Assembly (NCBI RefSeq): GCF_000314795.2
Contig: NZ_KB373314.1
Coordinates: 554,418-618,417, forward strand
Length of the DNA: 64,000 bases
Origin: Streptococcus sp. F0442
Lineage (GTDB): Bacteria; Bacillota; Bacilli; Lactobacillales; Streptococcaceae
Direction of reading: 5' to 3'
The notes beneath the pieces are model-generated. The model saw nothing but the letters and a program-made list of their open reading frames with translations, was not told the DNA's origin and searched no databases. Of the stretch, positions 48,485 to 58,172 are shown in pieces. The first letter of the stretch is position 1, and each line of letters begins with the position of its first letter. The translations under genes were made by a program, and so were the position numbers.

Positions 48485-48937
48485 ATGACAGATATTAATA
48501 AAACCATTTTAGAAAAAGCTGCAGGCCCTAGTCGTTTCAATCCTGATGAGCAGCGTCGATTTTTGGAAACCTATGAGGAGCGCGTGATTGCTTCATGTAC
48601 CTTGGTGGAGGCAAGGGAAAGTAAGTATCTGGAGCATTACTCGACCATCCTTACGGAGATTTCCGAGCGCTTTGATCCTGTCTTGGTCAAGATTTCTCCC
48701 GCCCTAGATGAAAGCAGCCAACTCCAGTATTTGAAAAAGACCAAGGACCTCGGTCTGGTTGCCAGTATCGTTTCAGATGACTGTCGCCATTCACCATTTG
48801 GTTTCATCATTCATACCGACCACCCATCTGGAATAGATCCAACCGATCTCCGTCTCCAGTATCCAGATCTCTTTGAGAAGAAGCAGGAAACTTCTGCTCC
48901 AGAAAAGAAATCATTTTGGAAACGCCTCTTCGGCTAA
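48485..48937 (+). CDS. DUF1694 (YueI-like) protein
   Basis: A 150-residue soluble protein. AGPSRFNPDEQRRFLETYEERVI (about 13-35) at the start and SDDCRHSPFGFIIHTDHP in the second half are typical of DUF1694/YueI, a family of unknown function. The last residues are basic (KKSFWKRLFG). It has no ribosome binding site; see the extended -10 next to its ATG, which suggests a leaderless mRNA. It is convergent with the glycerate kinase gene and ends at a bidirectional hairpin. Confidence 0.85.
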   Translation: MTDINKTILEKAAGPSRFNPDEQRRFLETYEERVIASCTLVEARESKYLEHYSTILTEISERFDPVLVKISPALDESSQLQYLKKTKDLGLVASIVSDDCRHSPFGFIIHTDHPSGIDPTDLRLQYPDLFEKKQETSAPEKKSFWKRLFG

Positions 48938-48940
48938 AGA

Positions 48941-48981
48941 AAACCAATTGAAAAGGGAAGCCCCTCTTTCAATTGGTTTTT
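48941..48981. terminator. Bidirectional terminator between DUF1694 gene and glycerate kinase
   Basis: AAACCAATTGAAA (48941-48953) pairs perfectly with TTTCAATTGGTTT (48967-48979), with T after it on the plus strand. Confidence 0.85.
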
Positions 48982-50095
48982 AGTTTGTTTTCATTTTTAA
49001 AAGATTGCCAATATTCCGAGCACAGGAAATGAGATTGCTCTCTGCCTGTGCAAGTGCTTCTGTCACCTCACAAGGCCCTGTTAGGATAGAGAAAGCAGCG
49101 TCAATGTGATGACTTGGAAAAGCTGGTAAATCTGAGGCTAGAGCCCCGCAAATTGCAAGGACTGGGATCTGGTCTGGGGTTCTTTGAGCAACCCCAACAG
49201 GTGCTTTTCCGGAGAGTGACTGAAGGTCCATCCTGCCTTCCCCAACGACGACCAGATCTGCTTTTTGCACTATGCGATCAAAATCAATTAAATCCAGACT
49301 CTTCTCAATTCCTGAAGAAATCTGCCCTCCTGCAAAGGCGACCAAACCAGCTGCCATGCCCCCGCCAGCACCAGCTCCCTCTATAGTTAATATTCGTGAA
49401 TCTACTAGCTGATAAAACTTTTGCATGGCCTGATCCACCGCTGGAAATAGGAGAGGATTTAACCCTTTTTGCCCTCCAAAAATATAGGTTGCTCCTTGAC
49501 TACCACAGAGAAGATTGGTCACATCTGTTAAGACTTGGAGATCAATCTCTTGTAGCGCCTTGGGAACCGCACTGGTATCTATTCTAGCCACACGACCGAG
49601 TGAAGCACCTATAGGACGAAGCAAATGACCTTGCTCATCATAGAAAGCTACACCTAAGCCAGCAGCCATTCCGATGCCACCATCATTGGTTGCAGAACCG
49701 CCAATTCCCACACAGATCGTTTTGATCCCTTGATCAACTAACTGCAAAATGAGTTCACCAATTCCTCTTGTTTCCAGTTCAATAGGATTTCGTTTTTCAG
49801 CTGGAATAGAGGCTAAACCGACAATCGAGGCCATTTCAAAAAAAGCCATCTGGTCCCTTTGATAGTAGGGCATTGAAACAGGCTGTCCAAATGGACCCGT
49901 CACTTGAGTGTGGTACTCAGTTAAATTCAGAACTCCAGCGAGAGTATCCATGGTCCCTTCGCCACCATCCCCGATAGGAAGAAGGTCAAAGGTAGCATTT
50001 GGTAGGGCTTCTTGAAACCCCTTTTTTAAGGACTCTGCTACTTGTTTAGCAGATAAGGATTCTTTAAAGGAATCCGGTGCTAGTAGAATATGCAT
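48980..50095 (-). CDS. Glycerate kinase
   Basis: A 371-residue kinase of the GarK/GlxK family that phosphorylates D-glycerate. APDSFKESLSAKQVAESL (about 6-23), GDGGEGTMDTL, GIGGSATNDGGIGMAAGLG (about 130-148) and GAGAGGGMAAGL are family motifs. It overlaps the upstream serB gene by 16 bp, so the two form an operon; the product 2- or 3-phosphoglycerate feeds glycolysis next to enolase. No dedicated glycerate transporter is seen nearby. Confidence 0.93.
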   Translation of the reverse strand: MHILLAPDSFKESLSAKQVAESLKKGFQEALPNATFDLLPIGDGGEGTMDTLAGVLNLTEYHTQVTGPFGQPVSMPYYQRDQMAFFEMASIVGLASIPAEKRNPIELETRGIGELILQLVDQGIKTICVGIGGSATNDGGIGMAAGLGVAFYDEQGHLLRPIGASLGRVARIDTSAVPKALQEIDLQVLTDVTNLLCGSQGATYIFGGQKGLNPLLFPAVDQAMQKFYQLVDSRILTIEGAGAGGGMAAGLVAFAGGQISSGIEKSLDLIDFDRIVQKADLVVVGEGRMDLQSLSGKAPVGVAQRTPDQIPVLAICGALASDLPAFPSHHIDAAFSILTGPCEVTEALAQAESNLISCARNIGNLLKMKTN

Positions 50096-50748
50096 CTTGT
50101 ATCCTTTCCATGCTTGTCTAGAATCTCAAGAACAAGTCTTAAATCCCTTGTCTCAATCCGATAAGAAGCTAGTCTTGACACGATTGGCTTGGCCATAAAG
50201 GCAATCCCCATTCCGGCAGTCTTTATCATAGGAAGATCATTGGCACCGTCCCCTATGGCAATGGTTTGACTTGTTTGAACATGATAGTCTCTAGCCCAGG
50301 TCAAAAGGGTTTCTTTTTTCTTCTCGGGCGTGACAACTTCACCGAGCACTTTTCCTGTCAAACGGCCATCAGCAACTTCCAATCGATTGGCTTGGACGAG
50401 ATCAATTCCTAGAGACTGAGCGATGGGATCAATGACTTCATGAAAACCACCTGAAACCAAACCGATCTTGTATCCTCTTAGACGAAGTTCAGTGATCAAG
50501 TCACCTGCCCCTCTTGTTATATCTATCTGCTCCAAAATTTTTGGAAAGACGGAGGTCTCCAAGCCCTTCAAAAGCTCCACTCTTGCGTGTAAAGAGGTAG
50601 CAAAATCCAAGTCTCCATTCATTGCCCCTGCTGTGATCTCTGCCACTTTTTCTCCCATATCAGCTGCTTGAGCCAGTAGATTAATTCCTTCTTGTCGGAT
50701 CAAGGTTCCATCTACATCCATGACAAGGAGTCCTGAAACTTTCTTCAT
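50080..50748 (-). CDS. serB: Phosphoserine phosphatase SerB
   Basis: A 222-residue HAD phosphatase for the last step of serine synthesis. MDVDGTLIRQEGI (about 10-22) carries the nucleophile Asp, LVSGGFHEV (about 97-105) the Ser, and IAIGDGANDLPMIKTAGMGIAF (about 164-185) the metal-binding Asp pair. It lacks the N-terminal ACT domains of the E. coli enzyme, as usual in streptococci. It is first in an operon with glycerate kinase. Confidence 0.9.
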   Translation of the reverse strand: MKKVSGLLVMDVDGTLIRQEGINLLAQAADMGEKVAEITAGAMNGDLDFATSLHARVELLKGLETSVFPKILEQIDITRGAGDLITELRLRGYKIGLVSGGFHEVIDPIAQSLGIDLVQANRLEVADGRLTGKVLGEVVTPEKKKETLLTWARDYHVQTSQTIAIGDGANDLPMIKTAGMGIAFMAKPIVSRLASYRIETRDLRLVLEILDKHGKDTRCIFY

Positions 50749-50825
50749 TTTTTCCCTCTCTTTACTTCTCCCTTACTATACAAAAAGAGGTAGCAAATTT
50801 CAAGTTTCAAGAGTAAGCTAATAAA

Positions 50826-50854
50826 AAAAAAACGACCTTCAAACAGGTCGTTTT
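50826..50854 (-). terminator. Terminator of ezrA
   Basis: Minus-strand AACGACCT pairs with AGGTCGTT around GTTTGA, then nine or more T. Confidence 0.85.
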
Positions 50855-50860
50855 CTATCC

Positions 50861-52585
50861 TTAGAAGCGAATTTGCTCCCGCGTTTTTTCATATGAAGTA
50901 ACAAAGCGGTCAGTTACTCCTGCTTCTACCATTTCCAAAGCATCTGAGATGACTTTGAAGGAAGCCGCATAATCGTACTCTCTTTCGAAAATATATAGCG
51001 ATTCGTCAAAAGCCGCTTGTACATGATCATCAAATGAACGGTAACGATTCGAGTATTGCAATAATTGCTCTGTCAACGTCGCATTTTGCACAATTCGATA
51101 AGCCGCTTCTTCCAGTTCATTCATATCATTTGTTAGGATATCCAATAAACGGTTGGTTGTTTCAATATCGACTTTTTCGCCTTCCAATTCATTCATCAAT
51201 GCTTCAGTATTGTTACTTGCTGTGAAGAAAATTTCTAAGAATTCTTGAGGAATTCCTGGCAAGTTTCGCTTATCCATGTAGCGTTTGATCGCATGCAAAC
51301 GGTTGGCATAGATATTAACCTTTTGGCGAGCATTGGCATCGTCTTTTTCAATTTTTGAAAGGGAATTGCTTAAGTTGATTTGTTCATCTTCAATTTCTTT
51401 CAAACGAGTTTCAATCGCTTCTAATTCCTCTTCAACGATGGAATAAGCTTTTTGTGTTTCAGATGAATCTTTCAAAGCATCCTCCACCACATCTTCTTGT
51501 GAAGACAATTCAGCTTCCAACTCTTTTAACTGTTGGCTAAAGGCTTCATTCAAGACAAAGGTTTTACCAAGACGTTCTACTTCCGTTGCAAGGTTTTTAT
51601 TGTTTTCCTTTGCATGGTTCAAATAACCAGGCAATTGTTTCACTAACTTCTTGACAACTTTTTGCGATTCAATCTCACGGGTAAAAATGTGATACAAAGC
51701 ATCGATCTCTTCTTGAATTTGCTCATTTTCGTAAATGGCATTGTCCAATTCAAGAGCTGATACATTTGCCATGTTATTCTTCAAAGAAGCATGCAATTGT
51801 TGGAAGCGAGATTCAATATCCGTTTCAGTAAAATGATAACCAGATTCTAAAAGCTTGCGGTAGCCACTTTCCAAATCTTCCAATTGATCCGGAAGTTTTG
51901 ATTGAAGGGCTGTGACAATTTCTGGTACCCGCTCTACAATTTGTTTTAAAGCAACAATATGATTTTCAGCAGTATCAAGAATTTCAGCAGCCTCAACAGG
52001 GTCCCCTGAAGAATTCAGAGTGACAAATTGTGAAAATTCAGATTGAATATTCCCAATTTGCTTTTCAATTTCAGGAAGAGCACTACCATAACGATCTGGA
52101 TTCGAAGTAACTTCTTTTTGAAGTTCCTCAAACATATCTAAGGCATGGACAACACGACCGCTATTCTTTTGCTCTTGCTCTTTCAGATCTGAAAGGGCTT
52201 GGCGAATCGCCTTGATATCCTCCTCGATTAATTGGATCTGACTTTCGATATTGTCAATGGCTTGTTTGGCCTTCATGAAACGGAAAGAATTATTATAACC
52301 TTCTGCTTCAAATAGATTGTTTTCAATATCAGCAAATGAATTCAAGGATAAGTCTACCCATTTTTGATTCCATTCACGAAATGCCACTTGACTTTGACCA
52401 ATCAAATGCATGTTTTTGACAGCCTCTACTTCATCGTTGACCGGAAGGTTGTATAACTTTTCTTTTCGTTCTTCCAGTGCTGCCAGTAAGGCTTCATTTC
52501 TTTTTCTCAAAATCACTGCAACCACATATCCTACAATCAAGATAAGGGCTACAATAAAGATGAGAGCAATTAGTCCACTAGACAT
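50861..52585 (-). CDS. ezrA: Septation ring formation regulator EzrA
   Basis: EzrA binds FtsZ and helps place and time the Z ring; in streptococci it is close to essential. The 574 residues have one N-terminal membrane helix (about 4-26, GLIALIFIVALILIVGYVVAVIL) with a short outside end, followed by long coiled-coil domains to the C-terminus, as in the family. AAGGAG precedes the ATG, and TGGTATAAT (minus strand, 52636-52628) is an extended -10. The neighbours gyrB and serB fit the usual streptococcal order. Confidence 0.95.
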   Translation of the reverse strand: MSSGLIALIFIVALILIVGYVVAVILRKRNEALLAALEERKEKLYNLPVNDEVEAVKNMHLIGQSQVAFREWNQKWVDLSLNSFADIENNLFEAEGYNNSFRFMKAKQAIDNIESQIQLIEEDIKAIRQALSDLKEQEQKNSGRVVHALDMFEELQKEVTSNPDRYGSALPEIEKQIGNIQSEFSQFVTLNSSGDPVEAAEILDTAENHIVALKQIVERVPEIVTALQSKLPDQLEDLESGYRKLLESGYHFTETDIESRFQQLHASLKNNMANVSALELDNAIYENEQIQEEIDALYHIFTREIESQKVVKKLVKQLPGYLNHAKENNKNLATEVERLGKTFVLNEAFSQQLKELEAELSSQEDVVEDALKDSSETQKAYSIVEEELEAIETRLKEIEDEQINLSNSLSKIEKDDANARQKVNIYANRLHAIKRYMDKRNLPGIPQEFLEIFFTASNNTEALMNELEGEKVDIETTNRLLDILTNDMNELEEAAYRIVQNATLTEQLLQYSNRYRSFDDHVQAAFDESLYIFEREYDYAASFKVISDALEMVEAGVTDRFVTSYEKTREQIRF

Positions 52586-52671
52586 ATAAAAACTCCTTCA
52601 TCGTATTACTTGAGCGTAATCCTTGTAATTATACCATAAAATATCCATTAATGGGAAGTGTTCAGTGAATT

Positions 52672-54633
<1,962 letters not shown>

Positions 54634-55197
54634 CTATTCAAATATAAACTGGTGTAATTGGGGCATGGTATCAAATAAATAAGTTGTGAGACCTGCTGCC
54701 TTTCCAGCTTCTATATCGATCGGACGATCTCCGATAACCAGGCCGTCTTGGATGCCATATTTTTCCTTTAAATAAAGCATAGAGGCTGGATCTGGTTTGC
54801 GAGGGAACCCCTCGTCTGCTGTTACAATCTCCGTAAAGAAAGACGCGATACCCGTCTGATCAATGAGAGTCAATACTTGGCGATCCCGATGGGATACCAA
54901 AAAATGATGACCTCCTTGTAATTGAATCTCTTCTAGCAACTCTTTCGCTCCCTCAAACAGTACCGGCTCTTGCAAGGCAACGGCTTCTTTTTTCTTATAT
55001 TCTGTACGAAATTCAGAGATATGAGGTGCAAAGGTAGCAATCGCATCCTGTGTTGAGATTTTTAATGCTGCATAAACAGAATCATGATCAGCTTGGATGT
55101 GAAAGTCCTTCAATGTCGCTACAAAGGCATTTGTGGACATTTCGTAATTATCCAACAGCGTCCCACCAAGATCCCATATAAAATCATGATAATTCAT
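54634..55197 (-). CDS. HAD-superfamily hydrolase upstream of gyrB
   Basis: 187 residues from the ATG at 55197. WDLGGTLLDNY (about 7-17) is the HAD motif I with the nucleophile position D-x-G replaced as DLGGT, FLVSHRD (about 90) is motif II and GDRPIDIEAGKAAG (about 149-162) motif III. It is of the phosphoglycolate-phosphatase-like class. Motif I has Gly where the second Asp is usual (DxGGT), so activity may be altered. No Shine-Dalgarno box exists: the -10 box ends 7 nt before the ATG. Confidence 0.85.
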   Translation of the reverse strand: MNYHDFIWDLGGTLLDNYEMSTNAFVATLKDFHIQADHDSVYAALKISTQDAIATFAPHISEFRTEYKKKEAVALQEPVLFEGAKELLEEIQLQGGHHFLVSHRDRQVLTLIDQTGIASFFTEIVTADEGFPRKPDPASMLYLKEKYGIQDGLVIGDRPIDIEAGKAAGLTTYLFDTMPQLHQFIFE

Positions 55198-55204
55198 AGT
55201 CAAT

Positions 55205-55213
55205 ATTATACCA
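55205..55213 (-). promoter_or_regulatory. Extended -10 box next to the HAD-gyrB start
   Basis: Minus-strand TGGTATAAT (55213-55205) ends 7 nt before the ATG at 55197-55195, so transcription should begin at or beside the A of the ATG. TTATTT lies 17 bp upstream as a weak -35. Confidence 0.6.
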
Positions 55214-55296
55214 CAAATGGACAAAAAAAATAAGCCAAAACCCTCATTTAGGGCGGATTTTAGCCATTTTTTACCTTCGTTTCGTTTTACATCAAA

Positions 55297-55328
55297 GAGA
55301 AGGCATTTCCTAGCAGAAAATGCCTCTC
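55297..55328 (-). terminator. Hairpin after the DJ-1/PfpI gene
   Basis: GAGAAGGCATTT (55297-55308) pairs with AAATGCCTCTC (55318-55328) with one bulge. The T-run after it is poor on either strand, so it may be a weak terminator. The gap 55198-55361 holds little else. Confidence 0.5.
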
Positions 55329-55361
55329 TCCCTTACAAAAACTGTGGCCCAAAGCACATTT

Positions 55362-55913
55362 TTAGGCGTCTCCAAAGACGTCTTGGTAAAGCATCCCTTG
55401 GCGAAGACTTTGGGCGTCTCCTCCAAAATGGTCTACCAAGGCATAAGCCAAGGCTAGGGCAGTTGAAGGACCACGACTGGTTAGAAGGTTGCCATCCTTG
55501 ACGACTGTCTCCTTTAGATACTGTCCGTCTTGAATCTCCTCTTCAAAGCCATCGTAACAGGTATAGTGTTTATCTTTTAAGAGACCGGCACGCGCCAAGA
55601 CAATGGGAGCTGCACAAATCGCAGAGATGGTTTTTCCTTTGCTACTTTCTTCTTGAAGGGCTGCAATCAATTCTGGATTATCCCGTAAATTCACTGCTCC
55701 TGGCATTCCACCTGGTAGAAAGATCCCATCATAATCTGACAAGTCTCCATTCCAGAGACGGTCTACTTCCACCGAGATTTGGTGAGAGCCTGTTACAGTC
55801 TCTTCCATGCCAATAAGGTCACAGTCAATCCCTGCACGTCTCAAAACATCGACAATGGTCAAAGCTTCAATTTCTTCAAATCCATTTGCTAAAATCGTTG
55901 CTACTTTTTTCAT
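55362..55913 (-). CDS. DJ-1/PfpI family protein
   Basis: 183 residues from the ATG at 55913; AAGGA lies 6 nt before it and directly abuts the ATG two codons upstream. VATILANGFEEIEALTIVDVLRRAG begins it, with the acid residue Glu (GFEEIEA). ICAAPIVLARAG (about 98-109) holds the nucleophilic Cys of the elbow. It resembles the ThiJ/YajL group (deglycase or chaperone functions are debated in the literature). It lies between rodA and the HAD-gyrB genes, as in related streptococci. Confidence 0.9.
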   Translation of the reverse strand: MKKVATILANGFEEIEALTIVDVLRRAGIDCDLIGMEETVTGSHQISVEVDRLWNGDLSDYDGIFLPGGMPGAVNLRDNPELIAALQEESSKGKTISAICAAPIVLARAGLLKDKHYTCYDGFEEEIQDGQYLKETVVKDGNLLTSRGPSTALALAYALVDHFGGDAQSLRQGMLYQDVFGDA

Positions 55914-55928
55914 CTTCATTCCTTCTTT

Positions 55929-57158
55929 CTATTGCGCTCCTTTAAGGATGACTTTTTTACGGATCGGCACCTGCTCCTTTGGCTCTTTCTTTTTGCTACT
56001 ATGATTGTAAATCGAGAGAACCAGACCAATACCGATCAGGTTACTAATAATAGAGGAGCCACCTTGAGAGATAAAGGGAAGGGGAATCCCAGTCAATGGC
56101 AGTAGCCCCGTCACTGCTCCAACATTTTCAAAAATATGAAAGACCAACATCATAATAAACCCAATGGAAATATAGGTATAAAATTGGTTATTGGACCGTA
56201 GAGTGATTTTTAAAATTCGGTAAATTAAAGCTACATAAAGAATCAAAAGCAGGAGAGAGCCAACAAAACCGAAGTCCTCTGCTACTACTGTAAAAATCAT
56301 ATCGCTTTCCCGAACAGGGACCAATAAATTGGAGACATTAAATCCTTGTCCAAAGAGACCACCGCTAGCAATAGCCAACTGTCCTTGGGCTTGCTGATAG
56401 GTTGTTGTTTGGGCATAATCAAAGGGATTTAACCAGGCAACGATCCGATTCATTTGGTAAGTAGGCATCCCTACTTGCTGGTGAAGAAAAGCACGGCCAC
56501 CTTCTGATAAAAAGAGAAAGAGAAAGCCTGCTACGCCACCCGCTACAAGTAAGATCACCGGAAAAATAATTTTCCAGGAAACTCCTGAAACCAGCACCAA
56601 GCCTGAAAAGATGGCTAAGAATACCAAAGCCGTTCCCAAGTCCTGTTGTAAAGCCAGTAAGACAAAAACAGGAATCGTATAAACAATCAACTCGAGGATC
56701 AAAAACCAATCTTGTCGCAACCAGCGCTCACGCCCTTTGTTTCGTTGTAAAAATAAGACAATCGAGCGTGACAACATCAGAATAAAGGGAATCTTCATAA
56801 ATTCTGAAGGCTGAAATAAAGTGATATTGCCATAAGCCACCAAGTTTTTAGCCCCTGTTGAAGCCACCAAGTTGGGATTATAAAAAACAAGAGGAAGAAC
56901 CATCAAGGCCAAACCGAGTATATAGAGAAAGGGAGTGATTTTCCAAAGAAATTTTGTGCTAAAAATCGTCACAATGAGGCAAATAAGAACTCCTAGACCA
57001 ATCCAGGCCAATTGTTGTCCCAAAAAAGGCCAGACCCATTGGGGATAATCGTGAGAAACCGCGACATAAACAGATAAGATCCCAATCAGGAGAAGAATAA
57101 GGACAATCGTAATAATCGAATAATCCAGGTGTACCTTCCAGTACTGCTTTTTCTTCAT
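55929..57158 (-). CDS. rodA: Rod-shape-determining SEDS glycosyltransferase RodA
   Basis: A 409-residue SEDS peptidoglycan polymerase used for peripheral wall synthesis. About ten hydrophobic segments are seen. LQQDLGTALVFLAIFSGL carries the central Asp-containing motif, and GVTGLLPLTGIPLPFISQGGSSIISN-like sequence near 350-375 is the family signature. The C-terminal end is basic (KKKEPKEQVPIRKKV). AAGGAATGTG precedes the ATG. RodA rather than FtsW is judged from length and neighbours (gyrB, DJ-1 gene). Confidence 0.9.
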   Translation of the reverse strand: MKKKQYWKVHLDYSIITIVLILLLIGILSVYVAVSHDYPQWVWPFLGQQLAWIGLGVLICLIVTIFSTKFLWKITPFLYILGLALMVLPLVFYNPNLVASTGAKNLVAYGNITLFQPSEFMKIPFILMLSRSIVLFLQRNKGRERWLRQDWFLILELIVYTIPVFVLLALQQDLGTALVFLAIFSGLVLVSGVSWKIIFPVILLVAGGVAGFLFLFLSEGGRAFLHQQVGMPTYQMNRIVAWLNPFDYAQTTTYQQAQGQLAIASGGLFGQGFNVSNLLVPVRESDMIFTVVAEDFGFVGSLLLLILYVALIYRILKITLRSNNQFYTYISIGFIMMLVFHIFENVGAVTGLLPLTGIPLPFISQGGSSIISNLIGIGLVLSIYNHSSKKKEPKEQVPIRKKVILKGAQ

Positions 57159-57191
57159 TCACATTCCTTTCTAAAAAGGTGATAAATTCAA

Positions 57192-58172
57192 TTAATAAAA
57201 TAACATTTGTAGAATCAAGCTAGATCCTGCTACAAAAAACCAAGCTATCAAGCCAACTAAAAGAGGAGCTGCTCCAGCAGCGCGGAACTGTTTCCAAGAA
57301 ACCTTACTGCCGATTCCAACCAAGGCCATAGCCATAAAGAGATGAGAAAGGTCCTTTAGGTAAGGAAGGACTACCTTAGGAACCACGCCGATAGAAGATA
57401 GAATGGAAGCCACAATAAACCAAATGATAAACCAAGGAATAATTTGTTTCACCATTCCTTTGTTACCTTCCTGGTACTGACTCTGATACCATTTTAAACC
57501 GATCATGCCCAAACAAACCGGCACGATCATGAGAGCCCTTGATAATTTTACAATCGTCGCCATTTCACCAGCCGCTTTACTGTAGGAAAAGGCTGCCGCT
57601 ACAACAGATGATGTGTCGTTAATAGCTGTCCCTGACCAAAGGCTAAATTGAAAATCAGACATGTGCCATAAATGACCTAATAGCGGAAAGATAAAGACAG
57701 CCAAAATGTTAAAAAAGAAAATGGTTGACATGGATAGAGCAATTTCCTCTTCATCTGCTTCAATGATGGGCGCGGCGGCAGCGATAGCTGATCCACCACA
57801 AATAGCTGTTCCAAAACCGATTAAGGTTCGTAAATGAGATTTCAGATGAAAGACTTTCCCAAAGATCACAGCAGCAAGAAAGGCAACCGCAATAGTGGGC
57901 AAACTAATCTTCAGGGAAGAGACCCCTGTAGAGGCAACGGTCGCAATAGGCAAGCTAAAACCCATGAAGATAATCGAATACTGCAACAATTTCTTACCGG
58001 ACCAATTGAGTCCTGGCCGCGACGTCTCAGGCAGGTCTACCAATTCATTGAGGACAATTCCTAAAATCAAAGCAAAGACACTTGAGCCAATGATGGGAAA
58101 GAACTTTCCCAAAAACATAGCGCCCAACGCTAATACAAATGCAAATGCAAGTCCAAATCCCTTATTTTTCAT
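57192..58172 (-). CDS. YeiH-family putative sulfate exporter
   Basis: A 326-residue integral membrane protein with about ten helices. PETSRPGLNWSGKKLLQYSIIFMG, FGTAICGGSAIAAAAPIIEADEEEIALS and WSGTAINDTSSVVAAAFSY are the hallmark stretches of the YeiH/UPF0324 group. The family is called putative sulfate exporter but its substrate is not settled. Its ATG overlaps the dinG stop by 4 bp, so it is translated after dinG. Confidence 0.88.
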   Translation of the reverse strand: MKNKGFGLAFAFVLALGAMFLGKFFPIIGSSVFALILGIVLNELVDLPETSRPGLNWSGKKLLQYSIIFMGFSLPIATVASTGVSSLKISLPTIAVAFLAAVIFGKVFHLKSHLRTLIGFGTAICGGSAIAAAAPIIEADEEEIALSMSTIFFFNILAVFIFPLLGHLWHMSDFQFSLWSGTAINDTSSVVAAAFSYSKAAGEMATIVKLSRALMIVPVCLGMIGLKWYQSQYQEGNKGMVKQIIPWFIIWFIVASILSSIGVVPKVVLPYLKDLSHLFMAMALVGIGSKVSWKQFRAAGAAPLLVGLIAWFFVAGSSLILQMLFY

